From: Plutella xylostella
Lineage: Eukaryota > Arthropoda > Insecta > Lepidoptera > Plutellidae
Reading direction: 5' to 3'
NCBI RefSeq assembly: GCF_932276165.1
Contig: NC_063986.1
Span: 5,654,501-5,718,500 of the forward strand
DNA: 64,000 nucleotides
Below, piece by piece: positions 10,450 through 23,061 of the stretch. Within the stretch, counting starts at the first letter, position 1, and every line of letters starts with the position of its first letter. The notes beneath the pieces are model-generated. The model did not search any database, was not told where the DNA came from, and was given only the letters and a program-made list of their open reading frames with translations. The position numbers and the translations under genes are program-made.

Positions 10450-13400
10450 ATGAGTTCGGGAATAACTTTGTGCAGTGTTTTGGCTGTAGCTGTAGTGTTG
10501 GGGGGTGTCAGTGGATGTCTTTCAGGATGGGGAGCCTTCACTGAAAGCTTGCTCACTGATGTCTGTCCAGCATTGACGTCCAAGATAAGTGGACTCGTCA
10601 AGGGTCATTCTATTGGTAAGTGTAATTCCCTAGTAGGTTCAATTATTTAACAATTATTATCCTGAAAAAATAAACTTAGAACATGCACATAATTGGAATG
10701 GCTGTAATGATAGGTTTTAAGTTATTAAATAAATAAATAATGGAGGCGACTGACAGAATTTTAAGATTTGAGCAAGTTTAAACGTCAAATTCGCCGTGCT
10801 GTGCCTCCTCCGTTGGAATCGCGTTTCGTCTGCAACCATTGTGGCAAAAAATGTCGTGCTGCTATTGGACTATACAGCCATCAACGACGGTGCGGCCGTC
10901 GTAGCTCATAACCCACGAGCGCTGCAACAAACATCTGCTGTGATGCTGTGGCCAATGATGATGATGAAAAGTCAAATATTCGGCACGAGAGTATAACGAG
11001 CTCAGCAGCTCAATAGTCTCAATACAGATAGGTAATATTATTCAGCTCGAACAAATATCCATGCGCTAACATCGATCAAAAATTTTAGGTTTATCGCCTT
11101 TTTGTAAACGCGAAAAGAAACGAACCCCAAAACACCCCCTATATCTTCCAGAAACCCTCGGCCCAATAACCTCGTTAATTTTTCGCAAACTAAAAAACAA
11201 ACGAACCGCAAACCCATCCCCTAAATCTTCCAGAAACCCCCGGCCCAATAACCCCGGACATCGTAAGCGAGAGTCTCAAATGCGGCCGGGAACTAGCCAA
11301 GGCGTCCAAGCGTCGCGGCGCACAACTCATCCGGAACGGGGTCAACCTGGCCGGCTGCTCGCCCGCGCTGCTTCACTTCTTCTCCACCAAGCTGCCCGCT
11401 GACGTCAAGTCTGTGGCGGAGAAGTCGCACGAGATACTCACGGCTACCAAGATCATGCAGATGCGGTTGTGTGGCGAGTGAGTACGATGCACTTGAATGA
11501 CATGTGTGCGAGATTTCCTCAACAATACCTAAACTTACTGTTGTATGTAATGTAGAGTTATGTATAACCTCCATAATAAAAAAGGCACGTGATCAAAGTT
11601 TCTATGCTAGAAGAAATTTCTATGTTTCCTTTTCGGCTTAATATACATACAACACCCTGAAGAGAACACGATTGTTCCTTGCACCAAACACGTATCAATC
11701 CCTACACCCTTTCCCCAGCGCGGAGTGCACTCCAAACACCTTCCTGTCGTTCCTCGAGCACCAGGTGATCCGGCTCAACGACATCTCGTACTGCAAGCCC
11801 TACTCCATCACCTGCAAGAAGTCCGCCAAGTTCCGGACTATTGATGGCAGTTGCAACAACTTGAAGCATCCCGCTTGGGGCCGGAGCATTGCGCCGTTTA
11901 CAAGGATTGCGAAGCCGAAGTATGCTGACGGTAAGTATGGCAAAGGCTATGTACAGATGATGTAAAGTTAGGATCTTCTCTAAAACATTTCTTAGTAACA
12001 TTTGGAACAAATAGTAGCTGCGATGTGGATTCACCTTAAGGACTCTTAGCTTATACGTATGTATACGTTGACCCTGATATGTTTCTGAGAGAAAAGTATG
12101 AAAGCCCGACGAAGTATGTAGGGTTCAATTGCAATGCAATGTTTAGCTACTTGGAGGTATGCGGATAAGCATGCGTACTTTTTTATCATGGAGTCGTATA
12201 TTCATATATATCAGTCGAATCTTTATGAGATAACTACAAGATAACTGACAATAAAATTGATGTGTGCCAGGGCTTAACCTAAATATGAGTGTACCTACAT
12301 AAATCTTAAAAAAACATTATTATTGACACTAGGGAGTCAAAACCAAAACCAAGAATAGGCCATTTCGTTTGTTAGAACAGTGGCATACAATAATACCATA
12401 CTCACCTACCTACTAGATAAGCCAAAGTGGGAAAAAGCGTTACCGAAATTCTACAGAATTTGATATCATATCAGTTTATCAAACAGATCATAGATAAATG
12501 GTTCTACCATATCTGCAACGTGAAGCTATGTAAGTAAATCGAATATTATAAAAACAAACTAACTAGTTAGGTACTTATGCTTATTTTTATGAAATCATTC
12601 ACAAAGTCACGGTGTTACTGTTGGGATGCTAATGCTACTCATCATGGCTGTGTAATCTGAGCCACAAATATACAGAGACAACCAATCAACAAACTCGAAT
12701 ATGGTCAGAACCTCCTCTTTGGAGGATAACATCTAACCCCTATTTTTCCTCACTGTCTATCGCACTACCTATCACTTTCTCCACAACGCCCAAGGTTAAC
12801 AAGGAACGCTATTCGCATTAAGTTGCGTATGTACATACTTATTATGTGCAATAAAGAATTTAATAATAATGACAGGAATATTCGCGATGCCGGTGGCGCG
12901 CAGCGGGCGGGCGCTGCCCAACGCTCGCGTGCTGTCCACGCGGCTGTTCCAAGATGCGCAGATGAACAGCCGAGTGCTGTCGCACCTCAACACGCAGTGG
13001 GGGCAGTTCGTCACGCACGACATGGTCTTCCAGGTCATGGAGAGCACAGGTGAGCAAGTCATATGAGGATAATTATGCATACATAATACAGAATGTTGCA
13101 AAAAAGGTATACTAAGCCGAAACCTACGTGTGCAGCATGTTATATCTAAGCCCGGAAATGTACCTAATCAGAGTATCAACATTCTCGAAAAAAAATCATT
13201 TTCCCTAGCAACTTTGTTGGTCACGTGGCTTTTTACTATGAAGATTTGAATTGATCGAATTTTGATATTCTGATTTCATTTTCGGGTTAAGATATAATCA
13301 AAGGATATGATATAACATGCTGCACTCGTAGGCTTCGGCTTAGTACCTATATCTTTCTGCAGCACCCTGTATATGCTAACGGCTGTAACCCATCAAGGGA

Positions 13401-16400
13401 TAGTCAGAAGTGACTTCCCAAGCTAGTCATCCGCTTTATGAGGGTACACAGAGTCCGCATTGTTCTACTGGTTTTATCTACTTTTGATTATTTGTCATGA
13501 AATTAGGCTTACATAACTTACTTAGGTATTCCTTTACTATTGCCATAGTCTATTGCTCACCTTACAGTAGACGACAAGATGTCTGGGCTAGATAACTTAA
13601 CATTTAGTAACACAGAAAACGTGTAAGTATCTGACCTTATTATTGTCAATCTCTATCGTGCGAGGCGACATGCTGACATGCATGTTATCACAATCGAAAT
13701 GTGGACTAATATTTATCTTTATTATTATTGTTTTATTAATTACTTAATAAGGCAGTGATAATGATTCATAAGACATTGTTATTCATACGTAACTGAATTG
13801 AAAATATGAATCATTGTATCACTTGCACGTAGTTAATAATATCTCTTAATTCTCTCTAAATTCGCCCTTCAGCCCACTGAACCAACGACCTTAGACACAT
13901 AAAGAAACGTCACGGACCACCCAAAAAGAGCTAGTCTAGGGTTTGCCACCGTGGGGAAAAGTTTATCCAGACAGATAAGCATCAGTCGCTGACTGCCCCG
14001 ACCTGGTCGGATGATGACGCTGATAAAATTCCAGACGAAGGCGGCATCAACTGCTGCGCGGGCAACGGGAACGACATGCTGCCGCCCGAGTGGGAGAACG
14101 ACAAGTGCATCCCGATCCGGATCCCGGACAACGACGCCTTCTACTCGTACCAGGGCGTCAAGTGCATGAACTTCGTGCGCAGCGTCACCGCGCCACGCGA
14201 GGACTGCAGCTTGGGGCATGCTGAACAGGTGAGTGTGGTTGTTAGGACTGTCCCGGTAGTGTCGAGTGATGGTAGAAGTATCGATCTTACTCGCTTTACC
14301 ACTTTCGATGGTTTGGTGAAACCATAATTTTTAGGGTTTGCAAGTTTGGTCATAGTCGAAGATGAAGAACCGGATGAGATAGGACTGGATGAGATTTATA
14401 AGAATGCTGTAGGTACCTAATAGATTTATCTCACTTTCGGAGACTTGTGGACATGCTAACATGTTAAGGTATGTCTCCGGATGTGGAGCGCGTACGTAGG
14501 AAATTAGGAATCGTATGAACGTAGACATAGATCGAATTCAACAACGAATGCCACCAACTACCTACTTCTTACAATAATAACGGCGTTTCGCTTAAAATAA
14601 TTCCATCACTTCCAGATGAACACAGTGACGAGTTTCCTGGACGGGTCTCCCATCTACGGCTCGGACCCCAAGCTGGCCAAGAAGCTCCGCGCCAAGACTG
14701 GGGGCAGGCTGCGGACGGAGTCGCGACCCAAGTGCACTAAGGGCTTCCTGCCCATGGTCGAGGACAAGTCGTCAGTTTGCGTGCTGAGGAACTCGTCGGA
14801 TCCTTGCTATTTAGCCGGTAAGGAAGGTTCCAATACTCTACAGTTCCAATAATATTATTATTTTTCTTCTAAGGGCCTCTCTGCCACGTCACTTTAGCGT
14901 TCGGATATAACTCAAGGTACTTATATTCACTTACACCACTTCAGAAGCATTCCTTACATATATTTATTTCATAAATGTGACTCTCTATTCTATTCTATTC
15001 TATTCTCTGTGGGGGTGTAAGTACCTGCACCTGGCTCTCTCGAATGGAACCTTTGTGCATATCCCCAAGGTCTAAACTGCCTTCCTAAGCTTGGACCATT
15101 TCCCACCACGCTGGTCCACTGCGGGTTGGTGGGTTCACATATCTAGATGTGCTAGATCTAGATATGCAGGTTTCCTCACGATGTTTTCCTTCACCGTAAG
15201 AGCGATGGTATACATTGTACTTAAGTTAAAAGAACTCATTGGTACATGTCAGCGCCGGGATTCGAACCCGCATCTCTTGATTGAGAAGCGGGCGCTCACC
15301 CGACTGAGCTACCACCGCTCCAAATGTGACTCTCAATATAGTTATGTTTATCTACGTAGAGGCAGGTGCCGTGCAGTCAAGACAGGCGATAAAGTGCCCA
15401 GTAACGGGTCGGGTTCACTTTTTTTTTCTGTAGGTAAACGTGTAGTAACGTGCTCGAAAAGCAACCGAGAAACTGCTTTTCACCAATCACATTGTTTTGT
15501 CTCCAGGTGACGGTCGCATAAACCAGACCCCCACCCTAGCGATGTTACACACACTCATGCTGCGCGAACACAACCGCGTGGCAGACATCCTGGCGTCGCT
15601 CAATCCGCAGTGGTCCGACGAGCGACTCTACCAGGAGGCCAGGAAGATCGTGGTGGCCGAGATACAGCATATCACTTACCAGGAGTATCTGCCACTGAAC
15701 TTTGGTAAGTACTATTTTGGGTCCAATATCCAATAGCCGGATCTCCACCAGACGATCCAACGCGATCCGATCGCCCGATCCAAGAAGTTTAGTATGTAAA
15801 ATTCCATGGATCGCGCGATCGGATCGCGTTGGATCGTCTGGTGGGGATCCGGCTAAAGACGAATGGGGAAAGAGGATTTTGGATCCAATTGGTTTATAGT
15901 GAAAGTGGAGCCGTTAGTCGCCAGGAAATGCATGGATAGTGCCGTCATCTCTCTAATCTCCGAAGGGTAGTCAGAGGAGACTGGCATGTGGCTAGTTTGT
16001 AGATACAAAAAGCTAATATTTACAGTACCTTACCTCAATTTTCGCAAAATCTATTAAGGCTTATGAGCAAATCCACAACTTCAGACGCAATCCCTGTACC
16101 CAAACATTCCTTCTCCTCTTTCCAGGCGAGAACTACTTCCGCTACTACCGCATATCTCCCGTGTCGCTGTACAACCGGGACTACAGTGACGACGTGAACC
16201 CCGGCATCGTCAACGCGTTCGGGGCGGCCGCGTTCAGGTACCTGCACACCATGGTGCCCGCCTCCATCGCCACCTGCCCCAGCGGTTACCAGGCCGTCTA
16301 CCAGCATAGGTGAGACGTTGATAAACCGGAAATTTGATTAAGTTCGATACTTTTATTAGCTTTACGAAGTTTAAAACGGGGTGGATTGGTGATTATGATG

Positions 16401-19400
16401 AAAATTTGCGCAAATTTTTTTAGCTATTTTTTTTTTACAAACAATTTAGTGTTCTTAGCGGTAGCTACATGAGTAAGGTGCAGGTGGGTAATGCCGAATT
16501 TCGGGTAATTCCGATTTTTGCCGATTTCTTCCAAACGCAGCCATACTTTGAACTGTGGAACCATTCACCTTAATGGCAACTTAATCTTCTACCTTGCTTG
16601 GGTTGACTCAGGGCGCTAGGACCGACCGTGCGTGTTAAAACGTAAAATTAGTAAAAAAGTGCAAATTTCCGCATTTTTGAATCTTCGGAATTACCCGCAA
16701 ATTCGTAATTAAGAAATAAATTAAGTTATTTAACTGATTGTTTTTTCATCCAAAAGATTGTCGTTTATGTTCACTACGTTCGGAGTTTAAAAACTCTAGC
16801 TCTCATTTTTGTATTTTCCGTAATTAGGGTAATTCCGAATTTCGGAACATTTTATTATGAAATTCTGTGGATCGGGTAATTCCAAATTAGAAATATCATA
16901 TAAATTTGTATAAGTACTTCTGGGCAGTTCAAGTCAATATTTTCGAAATAAGTTTTTGCGAGGTTATAGCTAATCGAAGAATACATATGGTCCTTTAGCT
17001 TAAATTACCTAAAACTCATTTTAAATGCCATTCGGAATAAGCCGCATTCATTTGGAATTACCCTCGTGCAAAGAAAAAAATATCAGCTTTTGAAACTAAA
17101 ATATTCACGAATTCTGTGGGTATTTAGATAAGACTGTTAAACAGAGTTTTAGGTAGTATATTCAAGTATACAAAGCGTCCTTACACGAATCAAAATAACC
17201 CGACCAGTCCTCATAAATTGTCAAAATACGAACATGTATCCAACTCACCCAAAAACCTTTCGGGATAACACACCTGCACCTTACAATACTTATAATTTTC
17301 ACGGTGGTTTTTAACTTTGGCTTAGAAATCCTTACTATCCTTACTAATCCTAACTAATATTATAAACTACTTTAGTTACTCTTTCACTTAGAGGACGTTA
17401 ATGCATGGCTGTGATAGGTACTTTGCTCTGCTTATATTATAATAATAATTATTATTAAACTTATGAGTATTGTATACCAACCAGTTTTAAGTCTTTTTTT
17501 GAAAAGATGGCTCAGCAGTTTCTTGCCTCCGTTCTTCTCCTTAGATAGAAAGAGCCCCCCTTATCCGAACGGAGAGTAGTTTGTAAAAAATGACGTTCAT
17601 CAGAAATTTTTATAGTTTTACGATGAATAAAAATATTTGACTTTGACTTTGACGCCAAAACTACTGAACGGATTTGAATGAAATTTGGTATACATGTGGT
17701 CTAGACCCTGAGAAAGAACATAGGCTACTTTTTATCCCGGAATTCCCACGGGAAAACTTTTTAAGACGAAGTGAAGCTCGCGGTAACAGCTAGTGATGAA
17801 TAAAGAATCGGTTTTTAATAACGGTATATAATAAAACAGAACGATTCTGAGTAAGGTAGGTAATTAAATAAAGATTTCGATAATAGAAGCTACATTGAAA
17901 CCCAACCACAAATTCCTTATCAGAAACCGGGCTTACCAGCTAGGTATCAATGAGAATTTTAATTACATAGCTAATGATTCCAACCTCCGCTAGGAGACAG
18001 CACTTGAAGAAGAAGCCAATGATGATGATTATATTATTTTATAATATCAATTTACTTTCCAGACTAAGCGACCACTACATGAACCCTATACTTCTGGAAC
18101 AAAGTCCAGAGTCGTTTGACGACATCGTCCGTGGAATCCTGGCTCACAGTTCGGGCGAATCTGACCCCTATGTCACAGGCGAAGTGACTAATTTCCTATT
18201 CAAGTGCTCCAGCGCTTGGGGCCTGGATCTGATCGCTATGGATATTCAGAGGGGCAGGGACCATGGACTTGCCTCGTACAATGATTATAGGTATTAGTAT
18301 TTTTAATTAATAGAACATAATATTAGATTTAGTACTTATTAAACTACCGGATGGCATAGAGAATATTAACGCTGACAGTGGTGACGACAGACACGGGTTC
18401 GATTCCCGGCCGTGATAGAGGTGTATCATGTAATGCTTAAATACCACCAAAATATGGCAATAAGAACACCCTTATAACATTGGAATAAAGGTTTCCAACA
18501 GACCAAAAGAAGTGGGTTTATCAGTGCAAACATTTCAGTACAAGGTGTGAGAGTTTATTTTTTTTTCCCGGATAATGAACTTACTCGATATTGAATTTCA
18601 GAGAAATCTGCGGCCTCACACGAGCGAGGACCTTCCAGGACCTAGCGAGGGAAATACCGCAAGATGTGAGTCACTAATTTTATTTAAAATACTATAAAAC
18701 TTTAAGAATCGATGTGTGAAGTGAAGCGGCGGCAAGGGTGGACTCTTCAGGGAATAATTTTAGCAGTTTAGCAGATAGCGCTGCTTCATCATCTCACTCT
18801 TATCTCACGCTAATGTGTCGATGGTGGTACGGCAGATTAAATACAAGTCTTTAGCAAAGAATCTTTGCTATTTGCTATTTTTCCTGACCACCAAACTAGC
18901 AGCAAAGCTCAAACTAAATAACGAATCCCCAAATCATCCGCAGAGAATCAACGCCCTCCAACAACTGTACGAGTGCGTGGACGACATCGACCTGTTCGTG
19001 GGAGGTTCCATGGAGAGAGACGTGGACGGCTCCATACTGGGACACACATTCCAGTGCATCGTGGCCGAACAGTTCTACCGGACGCGGGTGGGAGACCGCT
19101 TCTTTTACGATAATGGCGAGATGGCGCACTCTTTCACGCCTGGTGAGTTGGTTGTTATTTTTGGAAATGCGTACCGAGGTGTATTATTATGTGATTTAAA
19201 CGAACATCCATAGAATGTAATGGCTGTTGTGCTTCTTGCGTGTTGTTGAGAAACACTAGAGCTGGACCAGAGTTTGTCGCCAAGGTGAGAGGAATAGCCG
19301 GTCAGATTAGTTTTAAATCGTTGACTACCCAGGGCAAAGATATAGAAAAAGTCAGAATGTTGACCACTCTGTTCGTGGGATGGGAGGTTCTATGGAGAGA

Positions 19401-20086
19401 GATGTAGACGGCTCCATACTGGGACACACGTTCCAGTGCATCGTGGCCGAACAGTTCTACCGGACGCGGGTGGGAGACCGCTTCTTCTATGATAACGGCG
19501 AGATGGCGCACTCTTTTACGCCTGGTGAGTGGGTTATGGAACTTATGGATAAATGTAGGTTGTTGTTCTGAAGAGATATTATATCGGGTAAATTGAGTTG
19601 GAAATATGTAGGTACGTTGTATAATACGGTTATCATGATTCTGGACTCATTTTTATTCTTTATAAACGAACTTAATAGGCCGATTCTATATAGAGATAAT
19701 CTGCTAGCTATTCTTCTTCTTGAGTGTCGGTGACAACCACTAGCCGATCAGATTAGGTGTCAGTCGCTGAATGCCAAGGATAAAAGTTTTTCGGAATATT
19801 CCGAATGTTTACTGTGTACGCGTTAACTTGCAGAAGAAAGAACTAAATTAAATACCTAACTAACTATATTATTTATACGTCTTCCGCAGACCAACTGAAG
19901 GAGATAAAGAAAGCGTCGATGGCGCGGCTAATCTGCGACAACACCGACGGGGTGCAGTTCATACAGCGCAAGGCGTTCGAGATGGAGTCTGCGTACAACC
20001 CCAAGTGTCGGTGCGACGACTACTCCGCCATCCCGTATGTCGACCTGACGCCGTGGAAGAAGAGCATATTCGACTTGTCCGATTAG
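10450..20086 (+). CDS. Secreted animal heme peroxidase (peroxinectin/chorion-peroxidase type), 753 aa
   Basis: Secreted heme peroxidase of the animal superfamily; insect members crosslink eggshell or extracellular matrix proteins, or act in immunity. Exons: 10450-10615, 11234-11477, 11719-11930, 12876-13049, 14035-14228, 14616-14817, 15507-15704, 16126-16309, 18063-18290, 18602-18665, 18944-19142, 19890-20086. All borders are GT..AG, phases agree, and the sum is 2262 nt. Residues 1-23 look like a signal peptide, followed by a pro-region to about 175 and then the catalytic domain from FRTIDGSCNN. Distal His255 lies in WGQFVTHDM, the catalytic Arg401 in GDGRINQTP, the proximal His504 in FRYLHTMVP, and IQRGRDHG follows. 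The two residues that form heme esters in myeloperoxidase (Asp94, Glu242) align with Thr254 and Gln404. A broken second copy of exon 11 sits in the last intron. Which peroxidase subfamily it belongs to is not settled. Confidence 0.95.
10740..10965 (+). pseudogene. Non-LTR retrotransposon 3' fragment (Cys/His finger end)
   Basis: The plus strand reads FVCNHCGKKCRAAIGLYSHQ and stops soon after. This resembles the C-terminal C2H2-type finger at the end of many insect LINE polyproteins. Only about 200 bp remain. It lies in the first peroxidase intron. Confidence 0.6.
13096..13370. repeat. Dispersed ATACTAAGCC hairpin family, copy 3
   Basis: GGTATACTAAGCCGAAACCT near 13108 and its inverted partner CGTAGGCTTCGGCTTAGTAC near 13328 bound about 200 bp. 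TGCAGCATGTTATATC is also mirrored. The end reads GCAGCACCCTGTATATG, as in copy 2. Confidence 0.6.
14986..15321 (-). mobile_element. tRNA-derived SINE with 13-bp TSD
   Basis: On the minus strand the head is tRNA-like: GGAGCGGTGGTAGCTCAGTC (A box) and GGTTCGAATCCC (B box). It is followed by the lepidopteran block CGGTGAAGGAAAACATCGTG and ends in an AGAAT repeat tail. The perfect duplication AAATGTGACTCTC lies at 14973-14985 and 15322-15334. It is inserted in the sixth peroxidase intron. Confidence 0.9.
15736..15853. mobile_element. 118-bp palindromic MITE, TA duplication
   Basis: GCCGGATCTCCACCAGACGA on the left is mirrored by TCGTCTGGTGGGGATCCGGC on the right, with arms of about 40 bp rich in GATC/CGATCG. 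TA lies on both sides. It begins 31 bp after peroxidase exon 7. Confidence 0.8.
16474..17283. mobile_element. TIR element with repeated GGGTAATTCCGAA words
   Basis: The ends are TAAGGTGCAGGTGGGTAATG and, inverted, TAAGGTGCAGGTGTGTTATC. GGGTAATTCCGAATTTCGG or its complement recurs about seven times inside (near 16487, 16500, 16683, 16829, 16869 and 17053). TA is probably the duplicated target. No coding frame is seen; it lies in the eighth peroxidase intron. Confidence 0.65.
17330..17800 (+). repeat. Very common lepidopteran dispersed repeat
   Basis: It reads CTAATATTATAAAC, then AAAACTACTGAACGGATTTG, then TTTTATCCCGGAATTCCCAC, then GCTCGCGGTAACAGCTAGT. A LINE-like tail with GATGAATAAAAATATTTGAC (17620) interrupts it. 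A short piece of the same repeat precedes FA2H exon 2 at about 3868-3928. Confidence 0.55.
18380..18430 (+). repeat. tRNA-like B-box fragment
   Basis: GGGTTCGATTCCCGGCC contains a perfect RNA polymerase III B box, but no A box or acceptor stem can be folded around it. It is probably a SINE remnant. Confidence 0.4.
19372..19524 (+). pseudogene. Second, truncated copy of peroxidase exon 11
   Basis: Bases 19383-19524 match 19001-19142 (the 3' 142 bp of exon 11) with eight differences, all at third codon positions and all silent. The copy ends in the same GTGAGT donor. Just upstream it has a 5-bp duplication (TGGGA) that shifts the frame, and the first ~57 bp of the exon with its acceptor are missing. 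As it stands it cannot replace exon 11. Confidence 0.8.
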
Positions 20087-20566
20087 TTTTGGACTTTAGC
20101 TTGTTAGTCATAACTTCATAAGGTTTAGTTTGGGAGATGATTTATGTAGGGAACTATATTTCTTGCCAGCAAAGTTTATTTTTGTCATCAACTTGTATCA
20201 GCAAATTAATAGATCAACCGCAACAATATATTTTTGTCCTCAAATAAATAAAAAGTGTCCTCTGGTATGAATCAGCAAATAATATCAATACAAAAATCTA
20301 AAATAATAGATGGATTGCCAAAAAATTTGAGTTCATTACATAAATAAAAACTTTGTATGCAGAATATTATTTTTGCTCCTCAAATTATAACTGCGCCCGC
20401 AGAATAGTAGATTTGCCAGCAAATATATTGACTCTAGGTCGCATGTTGCGATTTCTTTTTAATTCATATTTTATCAGCATTGCAGTAGTTACATTATGAT
20501 TGGTCCAGTTATTAAAACATTATAATTCGTTAGCAATTTAATACATGAGTTTACAAATTAGCGGAC

Positions 20567-20935
20567 ACGGTGCTATGGAGAGAGCTATGCTTGGAGTTTC
20601 TCTGATGGATCGTATCAGAAATGAGATTATCCGTCAGAGGACCAAGGTTACCGACATACTTAGCTGTCAAAATATGCAAGCTGAAGAGGCAGTGGGCTGG
20701 TCATATCTGCCGAAGAACCGATAACCGTTGGGGTAGACGAGTTCTCGAGTCGAGACCACGAACAGGCAAACGGAGCGTGGGACGCCCTCCTGCCCGCTGG
20801 ACTGACGATCTTAGGCGGATAGCCGGTAGTGGTTGGATGAGGAAGGCAGAGGACCGAATGTTGTGGCACTCCTTGGGAGCGGATCTATCTCCACCAGTGG
20901 ATGATTATTGGCTGATGATGATGATGATGTAAAGA
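20567..20935 (+). pseudogene. RTE-like LINE 3' fragment with one frameshift
   Basis: The fragment starts with MDRIRNEIIRQRTKV in one frame and continues in another with KRQWAGHICRRTDNRWGRR, KRSVGRPPARWTDDL and GSGWMRKAEDR. It ends in a TGATGATGATGATG tail. This is the typical end of the reverse transcriptase of RTE-type LINEs in Lepidoptera. The break lies near 20665. Confidence 0.8.
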
Positions 20936-21718
20936 GGAAGTTTAAGTTTTAATTACAATAAGATTGCTTTTGATTAGAAGAAGATTAAGGTTTAAGTTAT
21001 AATTAGAAGAAGGTTGTTTATGTTGTTTTTAATTAAGAATATTGATGATTTAAACTTAATTTTTTGTTTCATTTAAATATTAAACATAACATCGAGTTAT
21101 GTGGACATACCTATTAAAATATATACATAAATGTTAACTTGCCACTTGATCATAAATCCCGGCAATTTTAAGTGATTAATTGTTGAATTGATTTAAAATT
21201 GTTTGCGGGCAAAAATTTGCTGGCAAATCTACTATTTTGCCTTCAAACCTATTATTTAGCAAATTCAAAACGGATTTAATTGGCGATCGTTTAAATGACA
21301 CCCATTTATGTATAATTAAGGTTGTTATTGGGGTTTTTTGGCGGAAAGTGCTAGCCTCTGGCGAGCGCTAAATAAGTTTAGTTTGTCATTTGTAAATCGG
21401 ATCATCTTATTGTATTTAGGTATTAAAAGATGTTCTTTGTTTTGTAGGTATAAAATATTTTATTGCATTGTAAATAATAACTTAGGTTACAAAAGGTTAA
21501 ATACTTATACAAATGTTATTATTGAATTGTAAAAATCTTGTATAAATTGATATACTTAAGGTATTTGAATGATTTATTTTAAGAATATAAATACAAAATA
21601 TATCCGTATCATTACCCTGTTTTATGTTCATCACTCTTTGCCTTCTTTAAATCAACGCGGGAAAGTCCCTTGCACAAATATAAATGCACAAGTTTTTCAG
21701 CTTAGATTAGCTCCTTTC

Positions 21719-22480
21719 AATGGACAACATTTCATTTTCTTTACCCTATATTTTTATTAGTTATTCGGAAAGTTTATTAAAAATTAGAGGACCCGTATTT
21801 TTTTATTTTGAAAATACATTAATTTTTGCATGTTATTTTTAACTTTAAAGTTAATTATTTTAAAACCGGAAGTGACATCCCATATTAGACTCAATTTTTA
21901 TTTTTGTCTTTTCCCTTAGTCTCGAAAAAAAACATAAATGACACTGACAAGTGACATTTAAACTTTGTTTACATGCCAACCAACAAATGGGTCATTTTCA
22001 AATGACATCGATATTTTTGATGATACGTCAAGTACTTATCATGTAAAAAAATAAGCAGAAGCATTTTTCAGAAGCATTTTTTCAGCTGTGTAGGCGGTGG
22101 CATGCTCTGGGACATATTATATAGAGGTCATCTTTTAATACATACTAACCATTTTCTATGACAAATAAAAAAAATAGTCAGAAAGTGTCAGAACAGAATT
22201 TATGAAAATGACCCAAATAAACAACAAAGTCACGATAAAACGTCAACGTCAATCAAAATTGAAAGTGACAGTTACTTTGTTTTTAAATCTATAGTCTTTG
22301 ATAATCAAAATGCATCGCACCTGATGCATGACGTCATCAGCACTTTTTTACTATTTTCTGAATTTCTCGAAAATGATACATCCAAAAAATAAGAAAACAT
22401 TTTTTTTGTGGCCTTTAGAGCTAAATCTCGAAATGGTTTTCGATTTATAGCAGCTTTAGTTTTTTGAAATGTTGTCCATT
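21719..22480. mobile_element. Candidate TIR element ending AATGGACAACATTTCA
   Basis: AATGGACAACATTTCA at 21719-21734 is matched by the inverted copy at 22465-22480. The interior is non-coding, and the duplicated target is not clear. Confidence 0.45.
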
Positions 22481-22945
22481 ACGTTCATGCATTGTAAAAA
22501 AAACTAAATAGGTAACTCAATATAGGTACGCGGTACAGTTCTCCCATATTAATAATGCGCATGCAAATCTTCGCAAACTGTCGTATTCCCGGAAACACCC
22601 GAATCAGTGCCTTAAACAAAGCACTTGCATTTTGATCCTTGTTCGAAAGAAATAGTAGTCAATATCATGTGACACATAATCGAAAACAATTTGGGCGGTC
22701 GGTGGCTGTCACCGATCAGTCAAGGGTCTCAAGGTCAAGATCAATATTACTTTTGTGGAATTATAAAGAGCTGCAATTACACATCGTTCTTGTTATTTTT
22801 TTTTAATGTGCATTAAATTACAACTTTAATTATTTTTGACGATGCCATATTATGAGGCACATTTAAGAATAAAATATGCGTCACATTGATAGACTTCACT
22901 TTGCCAATAAAGCCACACCCAAAAGACCAAGTTTGTAATTGTAAT

Positions 22946-23061
22946 ATTATTGTGAATGATCAGCGCTGTAAATACTTTTGAACTGAGATTTTAATGTAAA
23001 CATTTTTATTAATGTGAAATAATCAGTGCTGTAAATACTTTTGAACTGAGATTTCAATTTT
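22946..23061. repeat. Tandem duplication of about 66 bp
   Basis: ATCAGCGCTGTAAATACTTT (22960) recurs as ATCAGTGCTGTAAATACTTT (23022). Each is followed by TGAACTGAGATTT. Confidence 0.7.

Noticed and set aside
11672..11718. Met start upstream of peroxidase exon 3
   Set aside because: The acceptor at 11716-11718 joins exon 2 in phase; the upstream text is intron.
15240..15321. tRNA gene on the minus strand
   Set aside because: A and B boxes are good, but the tRNA-like part runs into a SINE body with a repeat tail and a 13-bp duplication.
18815..19213. Open frame starting with Met upstream of peroxidase exon 11
   Set aside because: The part before 18944 is intron; the acceptor at 18941-18943 fits the phase of the preceding exon.
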